Source: an uncultured Bacillota bacterium
GTDB lineage: Bacteria; Bacillota; Clostridia; Peptostreptococcales; Anaerovoracaceae
Assembly: GCA_946541435.1 (NCBI GenBank)
Contig: CAMNJK010000116.1
Coordinates: forward strand, 1-5,591
Length of the DNA stretch: 5,591 nucleotides
Direction: 5' to 3'
Below, one piece after another: positions 1 to 5,591 of this stretch. The notes below the pieces were generated by a model. The model did no database searches. It was not told the DNA's origin and worked only from the letters and a program-made list of their open reading frames with translations. The position numbers were made by a program, and so were the translations under genes. How positions within the stretch are numbered: the first letter of the stretch is position 1; every line of letters begins with the position of its first letter.

Positions 1-2626
1 GCATGACCTGAAGGTCTTCCTCGGAAATCAGTACTTTTCTGGGTTTGCTGCCTTCAGACGGGCCGATGATCTGCCGTTCTTCCATCATATCGATGATCCG
101 CGCCGCCCGGTTATAGCCGATGCGGAACCTGCGCTGCAGCATGGAGACCGAAGCCTGGCCGGCGCCCACCACCAGTTCGATGGCCTCCGGCAGGAGTTCA
201 TCATCCAGATCCCGGTTTCCCTTCTCCGCGTCCGGGGTATTGGCCTGCTCGATCTTATCCAGCACTGTCTCGGAGTACTCCGTCTCCTCCACCTGGGACC
301 GGACAAAGTCGATGACATCGTTGACTTCTCCGTCGGAAATGAAGCAGCCCTGGACCCGGATGGGTTTGCCGCTTCCCAGGGGATTGAAGAGCATGTCGCC
401 CTTTCCCACCAGCTTTTCCGCGCCTGCCATATCCAGGATGGTCCTGGAGTCCACCTGAGAGGATACCGCGAAAGCGATCCTGGAGGGGATATTGGCCTTG
501 ATGACGCCGGTAATGACGTCCACGGAAGGACGCTGGGTAGCGACGATCAGATGCATGCCCGCGGCTCTGGCCTTCTGGGCCAGCCGGCAGATGGAATCCT
601 CCACCTGGGAGGGCGCCACCATCATCAGGTCCGCCAGCTCATCGATGACGATGACGATCTGGGGCATGGGTTTCTGGACTTCGCCGTCCACCACCTGATA
701 CTTCTTCATCTGGATCTTCTTGTTATATCCGTCCAGATCACGGCAGTGCAGGTCCGCGAATTTCCGGTAACGCTCGTCCATTTCCGCCACCGCCCAGTTC
801 AGGGCTGCAGCGGCCTTGGCAGGCTCTGTGACCACGGGGATCAGCATATGGGGAATGCCGTTGTAATTGGACAGTTCCACCACCTTGGGGTCCACCAGGA
901 CCAGCTTGACCTCATCGGGCCGGGCCTTATACAGGAAGCTGGTGATGATGGTATTGATGCAGACGCTCTTACCGGAACCGGTGGATCCGGCGATCAGCAG
1001 ATGGGGCATGGATTTCAGGTCTGCCACGATGGCCTTGCCGGCGATATCCTTGCCCACGGCAAAGGTGATCTTCGATTCCGCGCTGCGGAAGGTATTGGAT
1101 TCGATGATCTCTCTGGCGGAGACCATATTGATCCGGTCGTTTTCGATCTCGATGCCCACCGCCGGTTTGCCCGGGATGGGCGCCTCGATACGGATGCTCT
1201 TGGCCTCCATATTCAGGGCGATGTCATCCGCCAGGTTCTTGATGCCCTTGACCTTGACGCCGCTGTCCGGATGGACCTCATAACGGGTCACGGCCGGGCC
1301 CTGGGATACGTTGGTCACCTGGGCTGAAATGCCGAAGCTGCGCAGGGTCTCCTCCAGCTTCATGGCCTTCTGCCGCAGATTGTTCTCTGTCTCCGCCCGG
1401 TTCTGGGCGCTGCGTTTGGGCCGCTTCAGCAGATCCACCGACGGGAACTCATAGTTCTCGCCCACCGTTTCACCATTGAAATCCTCCTGCTGGAGCATGC
1501 TCTTCTTCGCTTCCGCATTGGAGATGGTCTCCTCCGGGGTCTCATAGGTGCTGGCGGTAATGGGTTTCCGCGCTGCGGGTTCCGGCTCCGCCGGGGGCTC
1601 CGGTTCCGCCGCCGTCTGCACTTTTGGTTCCGCTGCAGGCCGCGCGGGCGGCTCTGCCATGGTTCCGGTCTTCGTATCCTGCGCCGGATGCAGGGTGTCT
1701 GTAGTGTCCGGGGTCTTCTTCTGGGCTCCCAGAAGCTTGTCTCTGATGCCCTTCACCTTGGATCGTTCTTCCGCATGGCTGCTGTCTGCGGCCATCATGC
1801 GCCCGGTGGGCTCTTCATCGCTCATGAGGCTGATGAATTTGTCGCGTCTTCCGGGATCTTCCCTTCTCATGCTGTCTTCCGCCAGCTGCTGCTGACGGAT
1901 CTGCCGCGCTGCTTCCACCTCTTCCAGCTCTTCCCTGGCTGTTTCAGACCGCTCCAGCTTTTTGCGCATCCGCCGCTGCTGCAGATTCTCAAAGAACCGG
2001 GAGACCGGGGTATTGATCAGCAAAAGCAGGCAGATGAAGATCACCACGAAGGTCAGGATATACAGTCCCGGAACACCGATCCAGCCGGCCAGAAGCGATG
2101 CCACATACATGCCGAACACACCGCCGCCGTCCAGGGCGATCCCTTCCCGGTAACTCTCCGCCAGCCCGTGGAATCCGCCGCCTTCTACGATGGGATCCAT
2201 GAACCTGCCCGCGTTGATCAGGGTGATCATCAAAAAGATCATGGTCAGCAGGATCACCGACTTCCATCCCATATGGATGGTCTTCCCCAAAAACAGGAGT
2301 ACTCCGTAAATTATGAAATAATAGGGCAGCAAAAATGCGGTAAAACCGAACACTCCTTTCAGAGCATCAGAGACCACAGAGCCGAAAGACCCTGCGTACT
2401 GTGTCTGAAGCGCGATGACCAGGAAGGCGCCCAGCGCGATGATGACGATGCCGATGATCTCATCCTTGATCTGCGCCTTGGCCCGGTTCCTGGCCTCGAT
2501 CTCGTCCACCCGCCGTGATGCAGACGCGCTGGTCCTCTGACCCCCGCCTGTTCTCTGGGCGCTTTGGGTCCGACCGCCTGTTCTGTTGCTGCCTGAACGT
2601 CCCCGTCCTTTGTTTTTATCCGCCAT
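1..2626 (-). CDS. ftsK: DNA translocase FtsK/SpoIIIE, 3' end cut by window
   Basis: Membrane-anchored ATPase that pumps double-stranded DNA through the closing division or sporulation septum. The frame is open for 875 residues from the ATG at 2624-2626 to the window edge. Residues 1-55 are a basic, Gly/Ser/Arg-rich cytoplasmic tail. Hydrophobic segments lie near 57-73, 88-113, 118-137 and 170-204, matching the usual four-helix anchor. A charged, probably coiled-coil stretch (about 210-262) and a Pro/Ala/Glu-rich linker (about 320-355) follow. The motor has Walker A GSTGSGKS at 547-554, Walker B IVIVIDE at 657-663 and the family motif [12 protein letters not shown] at 696-707. The winged-helix gamma domain that reads polar DNA sequences covers about 810-870 ([20 protein letters not shown]). 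By family length only a few residues should be missing. The start is supported by AGAGGA five bases upstream. The gene lies 66 bases after uppP with no terminator between, so co-transcription is likely. Whether it acts mainly in division (FtsK) or sporulation (SpoIIIE) cannot be told from sequence. Confidence 0.96.
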   Translation of the reverse strand, partial: MADKNKGRGRSGSNRTGGRTQSAQRTGGGQRTSASASRRVDEIEARNRAKAQIKDEIIGIVIIALGAFLVIALQTQYAGSFGSVVSDALKGVFGFTAFLLPYYFIIYGVLLFLGKTIHMGWKSVILLTMIFLMITLINAGRFMDPIVEGGGFHGLAESYREGIALDGGGVFGMYVASLLAGWIGVPGLYILTFVVIFICLLLLINTPVSRFFENLQQRRMRKKLERSETAREELEEVEAARQIRQQQLAEDSMRREDPGRRDKFISLMSDEEPTGRMMAADSSHAEERSKVKGIRDKLLGAQKKTPDTTDTLHPAQDTKTGTMAEPPARPAAEPKVQTAAEPEPPAEPEPAARKPITASTYETPEETISNAEAKKSMLQQEDFNGETVGENYEFPSVDLLKRPKRSAQNRAETENNLRQKAMKLEETLRSFGISAQVTNVSQGPAVTRYEVHPDSGVKVKGIKNLADDIALNMEAKSIRIEAPIPGKPAVGIEIENDRINMVSAREIIESNTFRSAESKITFAVGKDIAGKAIVADLKSMPHLLIAGSTGSGKSVCINTIITSFLYKARPDEVKLVLVDPKVVELSNYNGIPHMLIPVVTEPAKAAAALNWAVAEMDERYRKFADLHCRDLDGYNKKIQMKKYQVVDGEVQKPMPQIVIVIDELADLMMVAPSQVEDSICRLAQKARAAGMHLIVATQRPSVDVITGVIKANIPSRIAFAVSSQVDSRTILDMAGAEKLVGKGDMLFNPLGSGKPIRVQGCFISDGEVNDVIDFVRSQVEETEYSETVLDKIEQANTPDAEKGNRDLDDELLPEAIELVVGAGQASVSMLQRRFRIGYNRAARIIDMMEERQIIGPSEGSKPRKVLISEEDLQVM

Positions 2627-2631
2627 ATAGT

Positions 2632-2637
2632 TCCTCT
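2632..2637 (-). promoter_or_regulatory. Ribosome binding site of ftsK
   Basis: On the minus strand AGAGGA lies five bases before the ATG at 2624-2626. It is a weaker match than the GGAGG sites of the other genes here but well placed. The following codons begin a typical FtsK cytoplasmic tail ([10 protein letters not shown]), and I see no better start further upstream. Confidence 0.7.
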
Positions 2638-2659
2638 TAGCTTACTATCTGAATATAAT

Positions 2660-2691
2660 TCTCCGGTTCTTCTTCTCTCCGGTCGTTCTTT
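2660..2691. repeat. Two imperfect 16-bp tandem copies in the uppP-ftsK spacer
   Basis: TCTCCGGT occurs at 2660-2667 and again at 2676-2683. Extending each to 16 bases gives two adjacent units that agree at 13 of 16 positions. On the minus strand this is a purine-rich run between the uppP stop and the ftsK ribosome binding site. It forms no stem and has no T run, so it is not a terminator. It could be a protein binding site or simple low-complexity drift. Confidence 0.5.
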
Positions 2692-2692
2692 T

Positions 2693-3526
2693 CTACGAGA
2701 TCAGAACATATCCCAGGACTGTTGCCGCCACCAGCCAGACATAGATGCTGAATCCCACCAGACGTCTTCCCGTGACGATGCGGATCATGGCCTTGATGGC
2801 GAAGATTCCCGAAAGAGCTGCCACGATGACGCCCGCGATCATGGGGCCGGCCGCTCCCGCCGTCATTCCTTCGGAAAGCAGATCCGGCACTTCCAGGATC
2901 ACCGATCCCAGAATGGAGGGAATGGAGATCAGGAAGGCGAACTTGACTGCCAGAGCCCTGTCCAGGCCTGTGATCAGGCTTCCGAACAGTGTGGATCCGG
3001 ACCGGGAAACACCGGGACAGATGGCGATGCCCTGCATGATACCCACAAATACCGCGTTCCGGAATTTCATGGTTTCGATGGTCTTGTCCTGCCTGCCTTT
3101 GCGTTCCGCCAGCAGCAGGATGAATCCGGTGAAGATCAGCCCCAGGGAAATCCCCACCAGGGAAGAATACAGACTCTCGAAGAAATCCTCGAACAGAAGT
3201 CCGATGAGGGCTGTGGGAATGGTTGCCACGATGATCATGAATCCCAGCCGCCGGGTGGGATTGGCATTGACCCTGAGGCCCTTGCCGGTACAGATGTCCC
3301 GAATGGTGGCGATGAGTTCGATCACCAGCTCCACGATATCCTTCCAGTAAATGAAGAATACCGAAAACAGCGTGCCCAGATGCAGCATCACCGTAAATGC
3401 CAGGACCTGGTCGCTCCTGACGCCAAAGAAATACTGCAGCAGGGCCAGATGTCCCGAGCTGCTGATGGGCAGGAATTCTGCCAGACCCTGTGTCAGTCCA
3501 AGAATGATTGCCTGTATGTATGTCAT
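2693..3526 (-). CDS. uppP: Undecaprenyl-diphosphatase UppP (BacA family)
   Basis: Integral membrane phosphatase that converts undecaprenyl diphosphate to undecaprenyl phosphate, renewing the lipid carrier for peptidoglycan and other wall polymers; overproduction in other bacteria gives bacitracin resistance. The 277-residue product has normal family length and is hydrophobic throughout, with about eight membrane segments. The first signature, QGLAEFLPISSSGH, spans residues 13-26 and contains the Q/ExxxE pair (Gln13, Glu17), Ser22-24 and His26. The second, PGVSRSGST, spans 171-179 with the catalytic arginine at 175. Gln13 replaces the glutamate of the E. coli enzyme, a change common in this family. 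The ATG at 3524-3526 is chosen because GGAGGAG sits just upstream and the protein then starts directly at the first membrane helix. An in-frame GTG at 3566-3568 would add 14 residues, but it lies in AT-rich promoter-like DNA and lacks a ribosome binding site. The gene follows the asd terminator and probably starts a unit with ftsK. Confidence 0.96.
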   Translation of the reverse strand: MTYIQAIILGLTQGLAEFLPISSSGHLALLQYFFGVRSDQVLAFTVMLHLGTLFSVFFIYWKDIVELVIELIATIRDICTGKGLRVNANPTRRLGFMIIVATIPTALIGLLFEDFFESLYSSLVGISLGLIFTGFILLLAERKGRQDKTIETMKFRNAVFVGIMQGIAICPGVSRSGSTLFGSLITGLDRALAVKFAFLISIPSILGSVILEVPDLLSEGMTAGAAGPMIAGVIVAALSGIFAIKAMIRIVTGRRLVGFSIYVWLVAATVLGYVLIS

Positions 3527-3529
3527 AAT

Positions 3530-3536
3530 CTCCTCC
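3530..3536 (-). promoter_or_regulatory. Ribosome binding site of uppP
   Basis: GGAGGAG on the minus strand lies three bases before the ATG at 3524-3526 (five bases if GGAGG is taken as the core). This site decides in favour of the 277-residue form over the longer GTG start at 3568. Confidence 0.85.
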
Positions 3537-3553
3537 AGTCCATATTTATACAG

Positions 3554-3567
3554 AGTATATAATAACA
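3554..3567 (-). promoter_or_regulatory. Candidate promoter of uppP-ftsK (extended -10)
   Basis: The AT-rich stretch between the asd terminator and uppP contains TGTTATTAT on the minus strand (3559-3567), an extended -10 with five of six matches to TATAAT, overlapping a second -10-like TATACT (3554-3559). Neither has a convincing -35; the corresponding positions fall in the T-rich tail of the asd terminator. A promoter is expected here because the preceding terminator is strong, but the exact -10 is uncertain. Confidence 0.45.
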
Positions 3568-3578
3568 CAAATCCCCAT

Positions 3579-3624
3579 AAAAAGAAAACAGTGCCGGCAG
3601 AATTCCTGCTTCTGCTGACACTGT
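3579..3624 (-). terminator. Intrinsic terminator after asd
   Basis: On the minus strand, 33 bases past the asd stop codon, ACAGTGTC-A-GCAGAA pairs with TTCTGC-C-GGCACTGT around a seven-base loop. This makes a stem of about 15 pairs with one A-C mismatch and one G-T wobble. It is followed directly by TTTTCTTTTT. It should end the rpmF-asd transcript and separate it from uppP. Confidence 0.88.
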
Positions 3625-3657
3625 ATCTCTCTTCTATAGACTTCTGTCCCCTGCTCT

Positions 3658-4665
3658 TTAGTCGGGCAGGATCTCCAGCAGCTGTTCCGCGATCTGGATC
3701 GCGTTGGTGGCTGCGCCCTTACGGATGTTGTCCGCAACGACCCAGATGTTCAGTCCGTTGTCCACGGAGAAGTCGCGGCGGATTCTTCCGATGTATACCT
3801 CATCGGTGCCGGCGGCGTCTCTGGCCAGCGGGTATACGTTGTTGGCCACATCGTCCTGAACGATGATGCCCGGAGAGTTCTTGAACAGTTCAACCACGTC
3901 TGCCAGTTCAAAGGGCTTCTCCAGCTCCACGTTGATGGATTCGCTGTGGGAATCGAATACCGGGACCCGGACGGTGGTGGCGGTGACTTTGATATCATCG
4001 TCGCCCAGGATCTTGTGGGTCTCGTTGATCATCTTCATCTCTTCCTTGGTGTAACCGTTGTCCAGGAAGACATCGATGTGGGGCAGGCAGTTGCCCGCGA
4101 TGGGATGCGCGTATGCCTGGAGCTCATCGTCCTTGCCGGCCAGTCCGTTCTTCAGGTCATTGATGCCCTTCATGCCGGAGCCGGAGACAGCCTGATAGGT
4201 GGAGTACACCACACGTTTGATGCCGTACTTGTCCTGCAGGGGCTTCAGCGCGACCATGGCCTGGATGGTGGAACAGTTGGGGTTGGCGATGATGCCCTTG
4301 TTCCAGCCGATGTCCTGGGGATTGACTTCCGGGACCACCAGGGGAACCGTCTTGTCCATTCTCCACTGGCTGCTGTTGTCTACGACAGTAACGCCATGGG
4401 CCGCCGCGATGGGCGCGAACTTGGCGCTTGTGCCGCCGCCGGCGCTGAACAGAGCGATGTCGATGGGCTTGTCAAAGGAATGCTCGGTCAGCTCCTCAAT
4501 GGTATATTCCTTCCCTTTGAACATGACCTTCTTCCCTGCGGAACGGCTGGAAGCCATCAGGTAGATGTTCTCAAAGGGGAAATCTCTCTCCTCCAGAACC
4601 TTCAGGAATGTGGTACCGACGACACCCGTAGCACCAACGACTGCGATGTTTGGTTTTCTCTTCAT
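3658..4665 (-). CDS. asd: Aspartate-semialdehyde dehydrogenase
   Basis: Cytoplasmic NADPH-dependent enzyme that reduces aspartyl phosphate to aspartate semialdehyde, the branch point leading to lysine and diaminopimelate on one side and to threonine and methionine on the other. The 335-residue product has normal family length. The Rossmann nucleotide-binding loop GATGVVG is at 11-17. The catalytic cysteine is Cys131 in NPNCST. The acid/base histidine is His240 in RVPVFDSHSES, with substrate-binding Arg233 in the same motif, and Glu214 sits in MINETHKI. Together these place it in the Gram-positive type of the family. The ATG at 4663-4665 is chosen because GGAGGTA lies eight bases upstream and the protein then begins directly at the Rossmann strand (MKRKPNIAVVGATG). 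An in-frame ATG at 4714-4716 would translate through a hairpin and lacks a good ribosome binding site. The gene lies 61 bases after rpmF and ends before a strong terminator. Confidence 0.97.
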   Translation of the reverse strand: MKRKPNIAVVGATGVVGTTFLKVLEERDFPFENIYLMASSRSAGKKVMFKGKEYTIEELTEHSFDKPIDIALFSAGGGTSAKFAPIAAAHGVTVVDNSSQWRMDKTVPLVVPEVNPQDIGWNKGIIANPNCSTIQAMVALKPLQDKYGIKRVVYSTYQAVSGSGMKGINDLKNGLAGKDDELQAYAHPIAGNCLPHIDVFLDNGYTKEEMKMINETHKILGDDDIKVTATTVRVPVFDSHSESINVELEKPFELADVVELFKNSPGIIVQDDVANNVYPLARDAAGTDEVYIGRIRRDFSVDNGLNIWVVADNIRKGAATNAIQIAEQLLEILPD

Positions 4666-4673
4666 TGAATTCG

Positions 4674-4680
4674 TACCTCC
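4674..4680 (-). promoter_or_regulatory. Ribosome binding site of asd
   Basis: GGAGGTA on the minus strand lies eight bases before the ATG at 4663-4665 and fixes that start. It begins only four bases after the T run of the upstream hairpin (4685-4713), so folding of that hairpin could affect ribosome access as well as transcription. Confidence 0.85.
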
Positions 4681-4684
4681 TATG

Positions 4685-4713
4685 AAAAGACGGCGCCCTG
4701 CAGGCACCGTCTT
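4685..4713 (-). terminator. Hairpin with short T run between rpmF and asd (attenuator-like)
   Basis: On the minus strand AAGACGGTGCC pairs with GGCGCCGTCTT around the loop TGCAG, giving an 11-pair stem with a single G-T wobble. The stem's 3' end forms part of a TTTT run that ends at 4685. It starts 13 bases after the rpmF stop. It has the shape of an intrinsic terminator, but the T run is short and there is no room for a promoter between it and the asd ribosome binding site. Partial termination, so that more L32 than Asd message is made, or an RNA processing and stability role is therefore more likely than full termination. Confidence 0.7.
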
Positions 4714-4726
4714 CATGTCTCTTCTC

Positions 4727-4906
4727 TTATTCGGCTGCGACGACTTCTCTTCCGTCGTAGTAGTTGCAGTTCGGGCAAACTCTGTGCGGAAGCTTCGGCT
4801 CGTGGCACTGCGGACAGATGGAAAGACCCGGTGTCTTCATCTTCATGTTTGCAGCTTTTCTCTGCTTAGTCTTCGCCTTGGAAGTTTTTCTTTTTGGTAC
4901 TGCCAT
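4727..4906 (-). CDS. rpmF: 50S ribosomal protein L32
   Basis: Small protein of the large ribosomal subunit. The 59-residue product has normal length. It begins with the family hallmark [10 protein letters not shown], continues with a Lys/Arg-rich RNA-binding tail to about residue 24, and ends in a zinc ribbon with cysteines at 31, 34, 44 and 47 (CPQC and CPNC). This is the zinc-binding form; some bacteria also carry a cysteine-free paralogue used under zinc shortage, which is not seen here. The ATG at 4904-4906 has GGAGGT six bases upstream, and the mature L32 sequence MAVPKRK begins at it. An in-frame GTG two codons earlier (4910-4912) is too close to that site. A strong promoter lies in the spacer after ackA, so rpmF has its own start and probably leads into asd. 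The yceD (DUF177) gene that often precedes rpmF is absent. Confidence 0.97.
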   Translation of the reverse strand: MAVPKRKTSKAKTKQRKAANMKMKTPGLSICPQCHEPKLPHRVCPNCNYYDGREVVAAE

Positions 4907-4912
4907 GATCAC

Positions 4913-4918
4913 ACCTCC
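4913..4918 (-). promoter_or_regulatory. Ribosome binding site of rpmF
   Basis: GGAGGT on the minus strand, six bases before the ATG at 4904-4906. It decides between that ATG and the in-frame GTG at 4910-4912, which would overlap the optimal spacing region. Confidence 0.85.
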
Positions 4919-4933
4919 TAACCCGTAGATTCA

Positions 4934-4949
4934 TTGCGTACTTCCGCAA
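4934..4949 (-). promoter_or_regulatory. Inverted repeat at the probable 5' end of the rpmF message
   Basis: TTGCG (minus strand, 4945-4949) is repeated inverted as CGCAA (4934-4938) with six bases between. The predicted start of transcription is close to 4950, so this small stem would sit at the very 5' end of the rpmF leader, where such stems can protect messages from decay. The pairing is only five bases and could be chance. Confidence 0.4.
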
Positions 4950-4973
4950 CAGTAAGAGTATACCTCTGCGGAA
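4942..4973. promoter_or_regulatory. 7-bp inverted repeat spanning the rpmF -10 region
   Basis: TTCCGCA (4942-4948) and TGCGGAA (4967-4973) form a perfect inverted repeat with 18 bases between. Its centre falls at the edge of the -10 hexamer (4957-4962). The geometry suits either an operator bound by a dimeric regulator or a stem in read-through RNA from ackA. I do not recognise it as the site of a known regulator. Confidence 0.45.
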
Positions 4974-4986
4974 AGCTGTTTGTCAA
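4957..4986 (-). promoter_or_regulatory. Sigma-A type promoter of rpmF
   Basis: On the minus strand a perfect -35 TTGACA (4981-4986) is followed after 18 bases by -10 TATACT (4957-4962), five of six matches. Transcription should start near 4950 and give a leader of about 44 bases before rpmF. It sits in the short spacer after the ackA stop and is the best promoter in the window. Confidence 0.85.
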
Positions 4987-5001
4987 TATGTTTTTTGGAC
5001 C

Positions 5002-5591
5002 TTAGTCCACCTTTTTGCCGGTGACGATGTTGAAAGTATCTCTTGCGATCATCAGTTCTTCGTTGGTGGGGATCAGCAGGACCTTGACGCGGGAATCGTC
5101 TCTGGAGATGATCATCTCCTTGCCTCTGACCTTGTTCTTGACCAGGTCCAGCTTGATGCCCAGGTTGCCCAGATCGTTACAGATGATATCACGCATGGAG
5201 ATGTCATTCTCACCGACGCCCGCGGTAAATACGATGGCATCAACGCCGTTCATCTCAGCGATGTAAGCGCCGATGTAGAAACGTACTTTGTGAGCGAAGA
5301 CCTTCAGCGCCAGCAGAGCTCTGTCATTGCCGTCCTCAGCAGCCGCTTCGATGTCACGGAAGTCACTGGAAACGCCGGAGATACCCAGTACGCCGGACTC
5401 CTTGTTCAGGATCTCATTGGCAACACCCTGATCCAGGTTTTCCTTCTCTCTGATGTATGTAACGATCGCCGGGTCGATATCGCCGGATCTTGTTCCCATG
5501 ACCAGACCTTCCAGCGGTGTGAAGCCCATGGATGTGTCGATGCACTTGCCTCTCTTGATGGCGGAAACGGATGCGCCGTTGCCCAGGTGGC
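5002..5591 (-). CDS. ackA: Acetate kinase, C-terminal half (5' end outside window)
   Basis: Cytoplasmic enzyme that transfers the phosphate of acetyl phosphate to ADP, giving acetate and ATP; with phosphotransacetylase it forms the main acetate-producing route of fermenters. The window holds 195 residues plus the stop, about half of the usual 400. The fragment begins within the second family signature, HLGNGAS, and continues with [11 protein letters not shown]. Its first residue corresponds to His208 of the Methanosarcina thermophila enzyme. On that numbering the catalytic Arg241 falls in MGTRSGDID and the metal-binding Glu384 in IPTNEEL, both present, and the nucleotide-binding loop GVGEN is intact. 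No stop or frameshift interrupts it. No terminator follows the TAA at 5002-5004, so some transcripts may read into rpmF, which also has its own promoter. Confidence 0.97.
   Translation of the reverse strand, partial: HLGNGASVSAIKRGKCIDTSMGFTPLEGLVMGTRSGDIDPAIVTYIREKENLDQGVANEILNKESGVLGISGVSSDFRDIEAAAEDGNDRALLALKVFAHKVRFYIGAYIAEMNGVDAIVFTAGVGENDISMRDIICNDLGNLGIKLDLVKNKVRGKEMIISRDDSRVKVLLIPTNEELMIARDTFNIVTGKKVD

Noticed and set aside
285..610. 14-base direct repeat TCCTCCACCTGGGA at 285-298 and 597-610
   Set aside because: Both copies are in the same frame of ftsK and encode the similar peptides SQVEE and SQVED; this looks like coincidence of codon choice rather than a repeat element.
551..1327. 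Open frame of 258 codons on the plus strand opposite ftsK
   Set aside because: It lies antisense to the conserved FtsK motor domain, is rich in His, Asp and Gly as expected for the complement of a GC-biased gene, and shows no recognisable domain or ribosome binding site.
1688..2518. Open frame of 276 codons on the plus strand opposite the N-terminal half of ftsK
   Set aside because: It is fully antisense to the membrane anchor and linker of FtsK, has biased composition (many His, Gln, Asp) and no family features.
3946..4668. Open frame of 240 codons on the plus strand opposite asd
   Set aside because: It is antisense to a well-conserved enzyme and looks like a product of third-position GC bias.
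4666..4716. In-frame upstream ATG giving a 17-residue N-terminal extension of asd (MKTVPAGRRLFIGGTNS)
   Set aside because: The extension would be encoded by the hairpin and the ribosome binding site of the shorter form, and its own upstream sequence is a poor ribosome binding site. It has no stop before asd, so it is not a leader peptide either.
4666..4726. Possible lysine riboswitch or T-box ahead of asd
   Set aside because: The spacer is only 61 bases, far shorter than either element, and shows a single simple hairpin.
4990..5016. Small hairpin TGGAC-CTTA-GTCCA followed by CCTTTTT on the plus strand, overlapping the ackA stop
   Set aside because: The T run is in the plus direction, where no gene would need it. 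On the minus strand the stem is followed by A residues, so it cannot terminate ackA, and five pairs is too short to claim.

Overview
This is a compact housekeeping stretch of a bacterial chromosome, with every recognisable gene on the minus strand. Read in the direction of transcription (from high to low coordinates) the order is: acetate kinase ackA (only the C-terminal half is in the window), ribosomal protein L32 rpmF, aspartate-semialdehyde dehydrogenase asd, undecaprenyl-diphosphatase uppP, and the DNA translocase ftsK/spoIIIE (all but the last few residues are in the window). I found no mobile element, CRISPR array, RNA gene, phage gene or defence gene, and no frameshift or broken gene.

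The organism is most likely a Gram-positive Firmicute of the Clostridia, plausibly a relatively GC-rich member of the Lachnospiraceae. This is inferred from the strong GGAGG-type ribosome binding sites, a sigma-A type TTGACA/TATACT promoter, the SpoIIIE-like C-terminal domain of FtsK, the zinc-ribbon (four-cysteine) form of L32 and the ackA-rpmF neighbourhood. The codons favour G or C at third positions, which creates long spurious open frames on the plus strand opposite ftsK and asd. The family-level placement is a guess.

Region by region: 5002-5591 is the end of ackA. The 95-base spacer after it (4907-5001) holds a clear promoter for rpmF, with two overlapping inverted repeats around the -10 and the likely start of the message. 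rpmF (4727-4906) is followed by a GC-rich hairpin with a short T run (4685-4713), which ends only four bases before the asd ribosome binding site, so it looks like an attenuator or processing hairpin rather than a plain transcript end. asd (3658-4665) ends at a strong intrinsic terminator (3579-3624). A probable promoter (3554-3567) then starts a second unit, uppP (2693-3526) followed after 66 bases by ftsK (1-2626) with no terminator between them.

The genes fit general growth and envelope functions: AckA makes ATP and acetate from acetyl phosphate, Asd supplies the common precursor of lysine, diaminopimelate, threonine and methionine, UppP recycles the lipid carrier for cell wall synthesis, and FtsK/SpoIIIE moves chromosomal DNA through the division septum. 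I see no previously undescribed system. The points most worth a second look are regulatory: the rpmF-asd hairpin, the paired inverted repeats at the rpmF promoter, and the absence of the usual yceD and plsX neighbours around rpmF.
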